This document shows positions 8,946 through 17,477 of a stretch of DNA of 64,000 nucleotides, one piece after another. Numbering within the stretch: the stretch's first letter is position 1; each line of letters opens with the position of its first letter. Source of the stretch: JAGTVB01 sp049282355 (lineage in GTDB: Bacteria > Pseudomonadota > Gammaproteobacteria > HK1); assembly GCA_049282355.1 (NCBI GenBank), contig JBAPTW010000444.1, forward strand, positions 5,961-69,960. The letters are read 5' to 3'. The translations under genes and the position numbers were made by a program. A model generated the notes under the pieces. It saw nothing but the letters and a program-made list of their open reading frames with translations. It was not told the origin of the DNA and did no database searches.

Positions 8946-10067
8946 CTAGGTTTGCGGTTGGTAGAGAACCTTCCCTTGGTGCGTTACCATTGCGGCCCGG
9001 GTGATGTCGTCTTGGGAAAAATCTTTGAAGATCAAGGCATCATCTTGGGTATCCACCAAGATCGAGAGAAGGTTCAGCATGTTCCGAGCATAAAAGGCAC
9101 TGGCGTCGGTCGGCACCAGCGCCGGGTAGTTAGTGAATCCGACGATAGTCACGCCATGGGCGGTAATCACTTCACCGGCCTTTGTCAGCGGACAATTCCC
9201 GCCATTGGCCGCAGCCATATCGATGATGACTGACCCCTCTGCCAATCCTTTCACAGCTTCCTCGGTAATGAGTACCGGCGCAGCTTTGCAAGGTATAAGT
9301 GCGGTGGAAATAATAACGTTGGCCTTTTTCAAATACTCAGTAAGCGCTTTTTGCTGTCGCTCCTTGGCTTCGGCCGTGAGCTCGCGCGCATAGCCCCCCT
9401 CCCCCGCACCGCTTTCACCGAGATCTAACTCGATAAACTTCGCGCCAAGGGACTGAATTTCTTCCTTGACCGTCGGGCGCACATCGAATGCTTCCACCTC
9501 AGCCCCAAGGCGCCGCGCTGTTGCAATGGCTTGGAGACCGGCGACCCCCGCCCCCAACACGACAACCCGAGCCGGGCGCGCGGCGCCTGCCGCCGTCATC
9601 ATCATCGGAAAGAATCGCACATACCGCCCGGCTCCCTCGACGACCGCGCGGTAGCCTGCAATATTGGCTTGAGAAGAAAGCACGTCCATGCCTTGGGCGC
9701 GCGTGGTTCGCGGTATCGCTTCCATGGCAAATGCGGTGACACCCACTTCAGCCAAACGCTCGAGAAGCGCTGTGTTCTCGCAGGGCTCAAGCAATGCGCA
9801 AAACACCGCACCCTGTTTGAAATGACCGATCTCTTCCAGCGTTGGGGCACGCACTTTGATGACCAGATCCGCGGAGAAGGCATCGAGCGTATCGACCAGC
9901 TGCGCCTCTGCAGCCTCATAGGCTGCGTCGTCATAACAGGCCAAGTGACCTGCGCCGCGTTCGATACAAACCTCGAATCCCTTGGCAAGAAGTTTCTTTA
10001 CCATCTCCGGTGTGCTCGCTACGCGGGTCTCACCGGAGACGATTTCCTTCGGGACGCCAATCTTCAT
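8946..10067 (-). CDS. pntAA: NAD(P) transhydrogenase subunit alpha 1 (NAD-binding part)
   Basis: A 373-residue soluble subunit, homologous to alanine dehydrogenase, that binds NAD(H) as domain I. It opens with MKIGVPKEIVSGETRVA, and has a Rossmann motif VVLGAGVAGLQAIATARRLGAEV and the segment VIIDMAAANGGNCPLT typical of the family. It is the first gene of the pntAA-pntAB-pntB operon. It is divergent from xseA across a 378-base intergenic region that should hold the operon promoter. Confidence 0.96.
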   Translation of the reverse strand: MKIGVPKEIVSGETRVASTPEMVKKLLAKGFEVCIERGAGHLACYDDAAYEAAEAQLVDTLDAFSADLVIKVRAPTLEEIGHFKQGAVFCALLEPCENTALLERLAEVGVTAFAMEAIPRTTRAQGMDVLSSQANIAGYRAVVEGAGRYVRFFPMMMTAAGAARPARVVVLGAGVAGLQAIATARRLGAEVEAFDVRPTVKEEIQSLGAKFIELDLGESGAGEGGYARELTAEAKERQQKALTEYLKKANVIISTALIPCKAAPVLITEEAVKGLAEGSVIIDMAAANGGNCPLTKAGEVITAHGVTIVGFTNYPALVPTDASAFYARNMLNLLSILVDTQDDALIFKDFSQDDITRAAMVTHQGKVLYQPQT

Positions 10068-10385
10068 GCCTGCGATGCCTCGACTAGCGGTTAAGCCCCG
10101 TCATCATGTGCACGGTCAATAAGACGATTCTGCTCGAAGCCTGCCTATTGCACATGAGCGATTGTGGGCATAAATAAAATCAAGGGCAGGGAGAGGCAGC
10201 TGCCCTTAATCAATTGTTGATTCCCTGAAATTGGATCCACCGACAGCGGCTGTTGCTCTTGTTTGACCGGTGTGAGGCATCCATCATAGAGCCTCGGGAT
10301 CGTCTTTTCAACTCAACTGTGATGATTCCTGCAGGTCAGGGTGAAAGCACGGTGAAGCCCGATGCCCCCACATTGGAAAGACACG

Positions 10386-10415
10386 ATGCTGTATGCGATG
10401 CTCCGCATACAGCAT
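10386..10415. promoter_or_regulatory. Perfect 12-base inverted repeat just upstream of xseA
   Basis: ATGCTGTATGCG, a six-base loop, then CGCATACAGCAT. It lies 30 bases before the xseA start codon in the 378-base gap between pntAA and xseA. It lacks a T-tract, so it could be an operator or a hairpin in the xseA leader. The same gap also holds AATCAA-TTG-TTGATT and a GGGCAG/CTGCCC hairpin; no riboswitch class was recognised. Confidence 0.45.
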
Positions 10416-10445
10416 TCTGACAGTCAACAGCAACCGACATAGGTT

Positions 10446-11813
10446 ATGGGCCCCATCCACCCGCAGACAAGGCAAGAGCTAATCAGTAGCGCCGTCTATA
10501 CGGTATCCGAACTGAATCACGAGGTTCGGTCAATATTGGAGGCAAACTACCCCCTCATCTGGATCGAAGGTGAGCTTTCGAACCTATCGCGTCCCGCGTC
10601 CGGTCATCTCTACTTCTCTTTGAAAGACGCCCACTGTCAAGTCAGGTGCGCCATGTTCCGTGTTTACAACCGCGGTCTTGGATTTCCCGTTGGCAACGGC
10701 CAACAGGTCTTGATGCGCGCCCGTGTTAGTCTCTACCCCGAGCGGGGGGACTTTCAGCTCATCGTAGAGTACCTGGAGGAGGCCGGCGCCGGCGCTTTGC
10801 GCCGTGCTTTTGAGGTACTAAAGCAGAAGCTCCGTGCCGAAGGGCTGTTCGACGCTGCGAGAAAGCAACGGCTGCCAGCAGTTCCCACCAAGCTCGGCGT
10901 CATCACCTCCCCCACTGGCGCCGCCATTCGCGACATTCTGACTGTGGTGAAACGGCGCTTCCCGGGATTACCGGTGTTAATTTATCCTGTCCCCGTGCAG
11001 GGAACGGGAGCAGCCAATGAAATCGCCCGCATGCTGCGTGTAGCGAACGCGCATGCGGCATGTGACGTGTTGATCCTGGCCCGTGGCGGTGGCTCCCTGG
11101 AGGATCTGGCTGCCTTTAATGAAGAAGTGGTGGCGCGGGCTATCGACGCCAGCCAAATACCGGTGGTGGCAGGCATCGGACACGAGATTGACTTCACCAT
11201 TGCCGACTTCGTCGCTGATCAACGGGCACCCACGCCCTCAGCGGCGGCAGAGCTCGTGACTCCCGACCAAGCGCAGTTGCAACAACATCTGGCCAAGTTG
11301 CGATGGCGCCTGGCGATGCGAACGCGCGCGCGCCTGCAGGCAGAGCGCCAAAAGCTTACTTGGATGCAACGCCGATTGGTACACCCGCGTCGCCAATTGC
11401 ACGATCGCATCCAGCGAAACGATGAGTTATATCTAAGGCTTCAGCGTACCATTTCCAGCGTACTCATGGCGCGGGGGACGCACCTCGCGGCGCTCGCCGG
11501 GCGCCTCGAGCGCGTGAACCCCGCCGTGTCCCTACGGGTCCATCAGGCGCGCCGCGATCAGCTACGCCATCGGTTGCTCAATGCCGTCGGTCAGGACCTT
11601 GAACGCCGGCGCCTGAAGTTGTCTGCACTGCGACGCCAACTTGACGCGCTCAGCCCGCATCAAACTCTGCAACGGGGCTATGCGATTGTCACCCATTTCC
11701 CCTCGGGGGCGATACTGCGAAGTGCGACGACGGTGGCGGGAGGTGATCGAATCCAGGCAAAGCTAGCGCAAGGCGAGCTGCTGTGTACCGTGGACCACGT
11801 CAACACGCCGTGA
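10446..11813 (+). CDS. xseA: Exodeoxyribonuclease VII large subunit
   Basis: A 455-residue protein, the usual length for XseA, which with XseB degrades single-stranded DNA to oligonucleotides. The N-terminal OB-fold is visible as IWIEGELSNLSRPASGHLYFSLKD. The catalytic domain contains GVITSPTGAAIRDIL, LILARGGGSLEDLAAFNEE and VVAGIGHEIDFTIADFVADQRAPTPSAAAE (read in parts), followed by a long Arg/Gln-rich coiled coil and the C-terminal LSPHQTLQRGYAIV motif. ATG 10446 gives a slightly extended N-terminus; no strong ribosome-binding site is seen. It converges on lipA. The xseB partner is not in the window. Confidence 0.96.
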   Translation: MGPIHPQTRQELISSAVYTVSELNHEVRSILEANYPLIWIEGELSNLSRPASGHLYFSLKDAHCQVRCAMFRVYNRGLGFPVGNGQQVLMRARVSLYPERGDFQLIVEYLEEAGAGALRRAFEVLKQKLRAEGLFDAARKQRLPAVPTKLGVITSPTGAAIRDILTVVKRRFPGLPVLIYPVPVQGTGAANEIARMLRVANAHAACDVLILARGGGSLEDLAAFNEEVVARAIDASQIPVVAGIGHEIDFTIADFVADQRAPTPSAAAELVTPDQAQLQQHLAKLRWRLAMRTRARLQAERQKLTWMQRRLVHPRRQLHDRIQRNDELYLRLQRTISSVLMARGTHLAALAGRLERVNPAVSLRVHQARRDQLRHRLLNAVGQDLERRRLKLSALRRQLDALSPHQTLQRGYAIVTHFPSGAILRSATTVAGGDRIQAKLAQGELLCTVDHVNTP

Positions 11814-11841
11814 GCGCGCAACGGCACAAACGACCACCACG

Positions 11842-12807
11842 CTAGTTGACTGGCTCGCCCGCCGCCTGCTTATCAGCGTGATAAGAGGAGCGCACCAACG
11901 GCCCGCTCGCGACCCGCTGAAAGCCAAGCTCGCGCGCGCGTGCCGCCAATTCATCGAACTGCGCCGGCTCGACGTACTGCTCCACGGGAAGGTGATGCCG
12001 GCTTGGCTGGAGGTACTGCCCGATGGTAATCATGGTGCAATCGTGGGTACGCAGATCCTGCATCGCTTCGATCACCTCTTCCCGCGTCTCCCCAAGTCCA
12101 AGCATGATACCGGACTTGGTGGGTATCGTCGGGTAAGCCCGCTTAAACCGCCTGAGGAGCTGCAAAGACCAGTTATAATCCGCGCCCGGGCGGACTCGCT
12201 TATAGAGTCTTGGCACTGTTTCCAGGTTGTGATTGAGCACATCGGGTGGTGCCTCCCCCAGCCGCTCCAGCGCTATCTCCATGCGGCCACGAAAGTCCGG
12301 TACCAACGCTTCCACGTGAATCTGCGAAGACCGCTCGCGTACCGCGCCTATACAGGCGGCAAAATGACCGGCTCCACCATCGCGCAGATCATCACGATCC
12401 ACCGAGGTAATGACGACATAGCGAAGACCCATGGCGGCGACGGTTTGAGCAAGCTGCTCTGGCTCCGCGGGGTCAAGTGGCGCAGGCCGGCCATGGGCAA
12501 TGTCACAGAACGGACAACGTCGCGTGCACAGATCACCCATGATGAGAAAGGTCGCCGTACCGTGGGAAAAACACTCCGCCAAATTCGGACATGCGGCCTC
12601 CTCACACACCGTGTGCAAGCGGTGATTGCGCAGCAGACCCTTGAGCCGGATAACTGCCGGCGCCACTGGTGCTTTAACCCGGATCCAGGGTGGCTTCTTG
12701 GGAACACGGCCTTCGGAAGGCGCAATCTTGACTGGATTGCGAGCCGTTTTTTCTGCGCCACGCTGGGGATGGAATACTGGCTTTGAGCCTTGATCTCTAG
12801 ACGTCAT
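11842..12807 (-). CDS. lipA: Lipoyl synthase
   Basis: Radical-SAM enzyme that inserts two sulfurs into octanoyl groups on lipoyl domains. Both iron-sulfur motifs are present: the auxiliary-cluster CEEAACPNLAEC (Cx4Cx5C) and the radical-SAM CTRRCPFC (CxxxCxxC). The C-terminal RSSYHAD segment of the family is also present. AGGAGG stands five bases before the second of two adjacent ATGs (12807), so I prefer that start to 12810. The N-terminal 40 residues are basic and variable. It follows rnt on the same strand with a gap of about 105 bases. No lipB is adjacent. Confidence 0.96.
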   Translation of the reverse strand: MTSRDQGSKPVFHPQRGAEKTARNPVKIAPSEGRVPKKPPWIRVKAPVAPAVIRLKGLLRNHRLHTVCEEAACPNLAECFSHGTATFLIMGDLCTRRCPFCDIAHGRPAPLDPAEPEQLAQTVAAMGLRYVVITSVDRDDLRDGGAGHFAACIGAVRERSSQIHVEALVPDFRGRMEIALERLGEAPPDVLNHNLETVPRLYKRVRPGADYNWSLQLLRRFKRAYPTIPTKSGIMLGLGETREEVIEAMQDLRTHDCTMITIGQYLQPSRHHLPVEQYVEPAQFDELAARARELGFQRVASGPLVRSSYHADKQAAGEPVN

Positions 12808-12913
12808 CATATCCTCCTGCGCGTGGGTTCAGAGGCGGCTTGCCCTTAGAAGCTGCGCTAAGAACGACGGCGCTTGTCACTGCGGCGTTGCGCGGTATTG
12901 GTAAAACAGCTTT

Positions 12914-13594
12914 TTACCCGATGGTATTGCGCGAGAAAGGCTCCTCTTCATTTTCCCGCCGCTCTTGCAGTGCCACGACCGATGCGGCTTGACAACGATT
13001 CACTACCGCGCAGAAAAGCTCCGCAGTGCGCCTGGCATCATAGGTTGCCGCGTGCGCCTCACGATTGTCCCAAGGAAAACCAGCCGCTGCCACTGCCCGG
13101 GCAAGCACGGTTTGACCAAATATCAATCCCCCGAGGGTCGCTGTATCAAAAGTCGTAAACGGATGAAAAGGATTTCGTTTAAAACTCGTGCGTCTCACGG
13201 CCGCATTGACAAAAGCGAGATCGAAGCAAGGATTATGTCCCACCAAGACGGCCCGCGTGCAACCTGTATCTCGCAACGCCTGGCGCACCGGCCGAAAGAT
13301 CGTCTGTAGCGCTTCGCGCTCAGGAACGGCAAAGCGCAGGGGATGGTGGGGATCGATATGGTTGAAGTCCAATGCGGCAGGTTCTAGATTTGCGCCTGGA
13401 AAGGGTGAGACGTGGCAGGCATAGGTCTCGCTCGGATACCACAAGCCGCCTTGATCGACAGAAAGGAGCACGGCGGCAATCTCAAGCAGCGCATCCGTTT
13501 CTGGATTAAAGCCACCGGTTTCCACATCCACGACGACCGGAAAGTAGCCTCGGAAGCGCCGTGCAATTCGCTGTTTCAAGGCCCTCGCCAACAT
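12914..13594 (-). CDS. rnt: Ribonuclease T
   Basis: DEDD-family 3'-to-5' exoribonuclease that trims tRNA and other stable RNA 3' ends. VVVDVETGGFNPETDALLE carries the first Asp and Glu; GHNPCFDLAFVNAA and the C-terminal HAATYDARRTAEL with its His and Asp complete the DEDDh active site. TTG 13615 would extend the frame, but ATG 13594 overlaps the pyrC stop as TAATG, so I chose it as a coupled start. It lies in a pyrC-rnt-lipA run on the minus strand. Confidence 0.93.
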   Translation of the reverse strand: MLARALKQRIARRFRGYFPVVVDVETGGFNPETDALLEIAAVLLSVDQGGLWYPSETYACHVSPFPGANLEPAALDFNHIDPHHPLRFAVPEREALQTIFRPVRQALRDTGCTRAVLVGHNPCFDLAFVNAAVRRTSFKRNPFHPFTTFDTATLGGLIFGQTVLARAVAAAGFPWDNREAHAATYDARRTAELFCAVVNRCQAASVVALQERRENEEEPFSRNTIG

Positions 13595-14631
13595 TAGCTC
13601 GTCATCGCCGTCCAAGCCACAGTACCTCCCGCCCGAAAAGGCACCACGACATCATCGCCTAAGTCAAGCTCTGACGGGACAGCCGTGGGTGTACGCTGCA
13701 AACAGAGCGTATTCAAGTTGCGGGGTAATCCATAGAAGTAAGCTCCGTAGTGACTCGAAAAAGCTTCCAATCGATCGAGCGATCCAACCGCCTCAAAGAC
13801 CTCGGCGTAAAGTCCGAGGGCGCTAGGAGCGGTATAAATCCCCGCCCTCGCACAAGCGCACTCCTTAGCTGCCTTGGGGTGTGGTGCCGAGTCGGTGCCG
13901 AGAAAGAACTTTGGGCTGCCGCTAATGGCTGCCCTGATAAGGGCCCGACGATGGCGTTCCCGTTGCAAAATGGGGGCGCAAAAATGATGCGGCTGCATCC
14001 CCTCTTGGAACAGTACATTTCGATTCATCAAAAGATGGTGAGCGGTGATGGTCGCCGCCACACGTATCGGAGCATCTCGCACGAAATCAATGGCTTCCGT
14101 AGTCGTGATATGCTCAACAACGACCCGCAGGCCGGGAAAACGCTCCACCAGTGGCATCAGTTGGCGCTCGACAAAAATCTGTTCTCGATCAAAGACATCC
14201 ACCTGAGGATCCGCCACCTCGGCATGAATCAATAAAGGCAGATCATGGGCTTCGAGCGCTTCCAACACACGATAGGTGCGTTCGAGATTGCATACACCGG
14301 CGCTAGAGTGTGTGGTCACACCGGCCGGGTAAAGCTTCACGGCGTAGATCGCTCCGCTCGCCTTCGCCGTTTGTATCTCTTCTGGTGAGGTTTCCTCGGT
14401 CAAATAGAGCGTCATCAGTGGTTGAAAAGCATTGCCCACTGGGATCTCAGCAAGTATTCGCTGACGATAAGCGAGTGCTTGCTCCGTCGTGACCACGGGA
14501 GGGTCAAGGTTCGGCATGACGAGAGCCCGAGAAAAGCATTGCGCCGTCGCGCGCACCGTGTGACGCAGTGCCAAGCCATCGCGCAGGTGGACGTGCCAAT
14601 CGTCGGGGCGGGTAATAACTAGTTGATCCAC
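13594..14631 (-). CDS. pyrC: Dihydroorotase (class II)
   Basis: Zinc amidohydrolase of pyrimidine synthesis that closes carbamoyl-aspartate to dihydroorotate. Metal ligands are visible in DDWHVHLRDG, the carboxylated Lys in AIYAVKLYPAGVTTHSS, His in LLIHAEV and VEHITT, and the Asp in FLGTDSAPH. Length of about 345 residues is typical of the class II enzyme. AGAGGA abuts TTG 14637 but is six bases from GTG 14631, so GTG 14631 is the better start. First gene of the pyrC-rnt-lipA run. Confidence 0.95.
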   Translation of the reverse strand: MDQLVITRPDDWHVHLRDGLALRHTVRATAQCFSRALVMPNLDPPVVTTEQALAYRQRILAEIPVGNAFQPLMTLYLTEETSPEEIQTAKASGAIYAVKLYPAGVTTHSSAGVCNLERTYRVLEALEAHDLPLLIHAEVADPQVDVFDREQIFVERQLMPLVERFPGLRVVVEHITTTEAIDFVRDAPIRVAATITAHHLLMNRNVLFQEGMQPHHFCAPILQRERHRRALIRAAISGSPKFFLGTDSAPHPKAAKECACARAGIYTAPSALGLYAEVFEAVGSLDRLEAFSSHYGAYFYGLPRNLNTLCLQRTPTAVPSELDLGDDVVVPFRAGGTVAWTAMTS

Positions 14632-14691
14632 GACCAATCCTCTTCTATCAGCCTACCGGCGAGGACTTAGAAGCCGTCTCAAAGCCGCTTC

Positions 14692-15534
14692 TTACTTGCT
14701 CCAAGGCATCCAGTTGCCCCACGGCGAATTGCCTCCGCCACGGTTGCCCCAGGGCATCATATCGCCCCAAGGCCACCCGCCGCTGTGGCCACGACCTGGA
14801 CCGCCATAGGATCCTGGGGGAGCGCCATAGCCCGGGTATCCGTAGCCCCATCCCGGGGGTGGAGGTGGAACCGCACCAGCGCCATAACCGGGGTAACCAC
14901 CATATGCCATCGGTGGCGCCCTTGGAGGGGCAAGCGGCGGCTGAGCGGGATAGTTCGCGGTGCCGGCGGGCTGTCCGGAAGCCGGAGACGACTCAGTACG
15001 TGGCGCCGATGGCGGCTCAGCGGCTTGACCAGCTGGCGGTGTTTCAGTCCCACGGTCGGTTGTAGCCCATGGATCGACCCATGGTTGGTCGGTGACCGAC
15101 GCACCGGGTTTTTCGGAGCCATTTTGTTCGGGTGAAGCCGTACTCGGTGATCGGGGCGTTGCCCATTGAGGTGGGGCACCCTCTTCTTCCCCCGCTGCCG
15201 ATGACTCGGAACCCCATCCTGTTCCCGACGGCTCGGGGCTCCATCCTCCATACACGGGCTCCCCCCACTCACCGCTCGGTGGGGCGGTTCCCCATTCGGT
15301 ATAGCCCGACTCCGGTGGTTGATCGTCGAATTCCGAGCGCCATTGGCCGCGGGTTTCATAGTCCGGCGGCATCGCGCCTCGCGAACCGCCAGCGGATTGG
15401 GGAACTCCAGTCGGTGCTGGCTGTTGAGCAACACGCGACGCTGACTGATTATCACCCACGGCAGGCAGGGGAGCAATAAAGCTCACTCCAGCGATGGCGG
15501 TCACGGCCACCACATTCATCATTCGTTTCATCAT
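14692..15534 (-). CDS. Secreted Pro/Gly/Trp-rich low-complexity protein
   Basis: About 280 residues with a Sec signal peptide (hydrophobic VVAVTAIAGVSFIAPLPAVGD). The mature part is almost entirely Pro, Gly, Ser, Glu and Trp. Its C-terminal third is full of GYPGYG, GWGYGYPGYG, GGWPWGD and SPWGNWMPW. The C-terminal composition resembles the smaller Gly/Trp/Tyr-rich secreted proteins at 24575 and 26084 that look like sulfur globule proteins. AAGGAG precedes the two adjacent ATGs at 15534 and 15531. No catalytic motif is present, and a structural or envelope role is likely. Function not assigned. Confidence 0.75.
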   Translation of the reverse strand: MMKRMMNVVAVTAIAGVSFIAPLPAVGDNQSASRVAQQPAPTGVPQSAGGSRGAMPPDYETRGQWRSEFDDQPPESGYTEWGTAPPSGEWGEPVYGGWSPEPSGTGWGSESSAAGEEEGAPPQWATPRSPSTASPEQNGSEKPGASVTDQPWVDPWATTDRGTETPPAGQAAEPPSAPRTESSPASGQPAGTANYPAQPPLAPPRAPPMAYGGYPGYGAGAVPPPPPGWGYGYPGYGAPPGSYGGPGRGHSGGWPWGDMMPWGNRGGGNSPWGNWMPWSK

Positions 15535-15673
15535 GCTCTCCTTCACCTGGAACCTAAGGCCTCGTTTTGGCCGGCAGTCCTAGCGGGTGCCGACTCAAGG
15601 GCTATCGGCGAGATGCGACAGAGAGCCGGGTTGTACGTGCGAGGCCCATGATTCTTTAAGATTGCGCCAAACG

Positions 15674-16042
15674 CTATTCGTTGCAGGGAAAGGCGCGCTC
15701 AAACGCTACCTGAATGAAGAGCAATGCCGGATGCTGCAAAACGGCAGAGGGTTGCATGCGCGCAAAACCCACAAAAATGGTTGCCAATTCCGGCGGATTG
15801 ACCGCTGTACGCGGGCAGATCTCACCTCTGAGTCCCAGCACATCCAGCACGCCCGCTAGATAACTGTAGCAAGCTCCTAACTGATAAGCCGCTTTCGGTC
15901 CGAGTTCTTGAAAGGGTATTCCGTGGTGCTGGCATTTCAGCAATAGGCTGCTGCCGGTTTCAAAGGCGGCTTGTGTCGTGGCCGGCCACAAGCATACCAT
16001 CCCGAGCAGTATCCAGCGGGTGAATCTCGCCACAGTCTTCAT
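15674..16042 (-). CDS. Small secreted Rap1a/Tai-like protein
   Basis: About 122 residues with a signal peptide (MKTVARFTRWILLGMVCLWPA, then TTQA-AFETG). The mature part carries FETGSSLLLKCQ, a CYSYLAGVLD segment, CPRTAVNPPELATIFVGF and the terminal AFPC. This spacing of cysteines and hydrophobic blocks matches the Rap1a/Tai domain family, whose first members are type VI secretion immunity proteins; many family members have no such link. No effector or T6SS gene is nearby. GTG 16072 would add ten residues that do not look like a signal-peptide start, so ATG 16042 is preferred. Confidence 0.6.
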   Translation of the reverse strand: MKTVARFTRWILLGMVCLWPATTQAAFETGSSLLLKCQHHGIPFQELGPKAAYQLGACYSYLAGVLDVLGLRGEICPRTAVNPPELATIFVGFARMQPSAVLQHPALLFIQVAFERAFPCNE

Positions 16043-16328
16043 GTTGATGACTATAAACGGTTGTACGAGCACAGGGAAGGTCGCCTATGGAAGAGGCAAG
16101 GCTCGCTTGGTGCTCGAGTAAGAGCTGCTGCAACATGCGAAGACAGCTTGCCACCGCGTGGCTGACACCGTAGATTAGCACATCTGAATATTGTAAATCG
16201 GTAACGATTTGCCAGCGCACGCCCAAAAGGCGCCTAGAACAATCAGGAGGGCTCAGCGGGAAACCACCTGAGAGCCTATAGGTCAATTTATGAAGTCGAC
16301 GATAGCTCATTCGACACCTAGCTAAAGC

Positions 16329-16703
16329 GTGGCAAGAAAAAGTTCCCGAGTAACGATGCCAGCGGACGCACCCATTCCGGACGAACACGACGCTCTCACT
16401 GCACAGGCGCTGAAAGCGATGGCGCATCCGTTGCGCTGGAAGATACTCTGCACCTTAGGAGATAGTGAGTTGCACTTCGGGGATATTGTTGCGCTTACGG
16501 GCACTTCTCCCAGCAATATCTCACGTCACCTCGAGCAGTTGCGGAGCAAACGGATTCTGACCTCCCGCAAAGAAGGCAACCGGGTTTTTTACCGCATCCG
16601 CAACGGTCAACTGGTCATGCTCATTGCCACCATGCGCAACGTGCTCTGTCCCGCTAACCTGGAAGGGCGCTTGCGGGGTTCCAGGCAAGGGGGTGGTGAT
16701 TAA
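16329..16703 (+). CDS. ArsR-family winged-helix regulator, copy 1
   Basis: About 124 residues with one winged helix-turn-helix: ALKAMAHPLRWKILCTLGD, DIVALTGTSPSNISRHLEQLRSKRI, then the wing RKEGNRVFYRI. No typical metal-binding Cys pair such as CVC lies in the recognition helix; one Cys occurs near the C-terminus (NVLCPANL). It is nearly identical over its last two thirds to the ArsR gene at 17092-17424, which converges on it. The GTG start at 16329 is uncertain, since an ATG lies at 16356 and neither has a ribosome-binding site. The controlled gene is unknown. Confidence 0.8.
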   Translation: MARKSSRVTMPADAPIPDEHDALTAQALKAMAHPLRWKILCTLGDSELHFGDIVALTGTSPSNISRHLEQLRSKRILTSRKEGNRVFYRIRNGQLVMLIATMRNVLCPANLEGRLRGSRQGGGD

Positions 16704-16946
16704 ATTTTGCGGTGAAATCGGGTATCGGCGCACCGTTTCGCCGTCGGAGCAAAGCGTACTCGCGGTGGCGACAAAATCGTCCAGAACAATTTTGAGCAAC
16801 GGCAAGCGGGCCCCGAGGAGTGAGCTTCAGGGAAAAGGCGAGTAATACGGTAAGGGACAAGGAAATAGCTGACAGGACACAACCCATTCGAGCTCATGGG
16901 GGGGGCCGGGCTATCCCAGAGAATTCCACTATCTGTCACACCCTCT

Positions 16947-16987
16947 ATCCCTATCTATGTTGGCACAAAGCCAACATAGATAGGGAT
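16947..16987. repeat. Perfect 18-base inverted repeat with 5-base loop
   Basis: ATCCCTATCTATGTTGGC, loop ACAAA, then its exact reverse complement. It lies midway between two convergent ArsR genes. A U-tract is missing on both sides. It could terminate transcription from both sides or be the end of a mobile repeat. Confidence 0.7.
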
Positions 16988-16990
16988 TGT

Positions 16991-17016
16991 GAGCTGCTGC
17001 GCAACGCAGCTCAGGC
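16991..17016 (+). repeat. Stem-loop block related to the 40.3 kb element
   Basis: The 26-base block beginning GAGCTGCTGCGCAACGCAGC matches positions 40373-40398 with only three substitutions. Both copies are followed by an AT-rich stretch ending in a CGGCTTTTT- or CAGCTTCT-like end. It looks like a decayed copy of the same short element. Confidence 0.5.
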
Positions 17017-17091
17017 CGGCGTAGTCACTTTACAACGGCTTTTTACCGTTCGCTGGCTGAACCGGAAATGCGCACGTAAAGTCCGTCCATC

Positions 17092-17424
17092 TCACTCCCG
17101 AGCGCTCATGTCTAGATTGGCCGGACAGAGCACGTTGCGCATGGTGGCAATGAGCATGACCAGTTGACCGTTGCGGATGCGGTAAAAAACCCGGTTGCCC
17201 TCCTTACGCCAGCTCACAATCCGTTTGCTCCGCAACTGCTCGAGGTGCTGTGATACATTGCTCTGAGAGGTACCCGTCATGTCGACGATCTCGCCAACCG
17301 AGAGCTCCTGACTCCCGAGGGTGCAGAGTATCTTCCAACGCAACGGATGGGCCATTGCCTTCAGAACATGGGCGGTGAGGATATTGTCCTCATCAGGCGC
17401 GGATCGGTCTGAGAGCACACTCAT
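17092..17424 (-). CDS. ArsR-family winged-helix regulator, copy 2
   Basis: A 110-residue paralogue of the ArsR gene at 16329. VLKAMAHPLRWKILCTLGS, EIVDMTGTSQSNVSQHLEQL and the wing RKEGNRVFYRIRNG are shared or nearly so. The stretch coding for the wing and the following helix is identical in DNA for 77 bases (17123-17199 here, 16575-16651 inverted in copy 1). The recognition helix differs (TSQSNVSQ against TSPSNISR), so operator preference may have diverged. It lies upstream of, and on the same strand as, the REC-PAS protein and hybrid kinase, but downstream in transcription order. Ligand unknown. Confidence 0.82.
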   Translation of the reverse strand: MSVLSDRSAPDEDNILTAHVLKAMAHPLRWKILCTLGSQELSVGEIVDMTGTSQSNVSQHLEQLRSKRIVSWRKEGNRVFYRIRNGQLVMLIATMRNVLCPANLDMSARE

Positions 17425-17477
17425 GTTGTCAATACTAACCTCATAATGGACACCTCAATCTTAGACTCCAAGCAAGG

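Larger units (their letters stand above)
16704..17091. other. Gap between convergent ArsR genes with hairpin and repeat
   Basis: No credible gene. It holds a perfect 18-base-arm hairpin at 16947-16987 and, directly after it, a 26-base stem-loop block also found in the 40.3 kb element. A bidirectional terminator role for the hairpin is plausible from its position. Confidence 0.5.

Noticed and set aside
11878..12786. 302-residue plus-strand frame opposite lipA
   Set aside because: lipA on the other strand has all cluster motifs; this frame has none and only mirrors its codon bias.
14692..15534. Reading the Pro/Gly/Trp-rich protein as a collagen-like or adhesin protein
   Set aside because: No Gly-X-Y periodicity or anchoring motif; only composition is distinctive.
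15674..16042. Type VI secretion immunity role for the Rap1a-like protein
   Set aside because: No effector or secretion gene is nearby, and the family is broader than immunity proteins.
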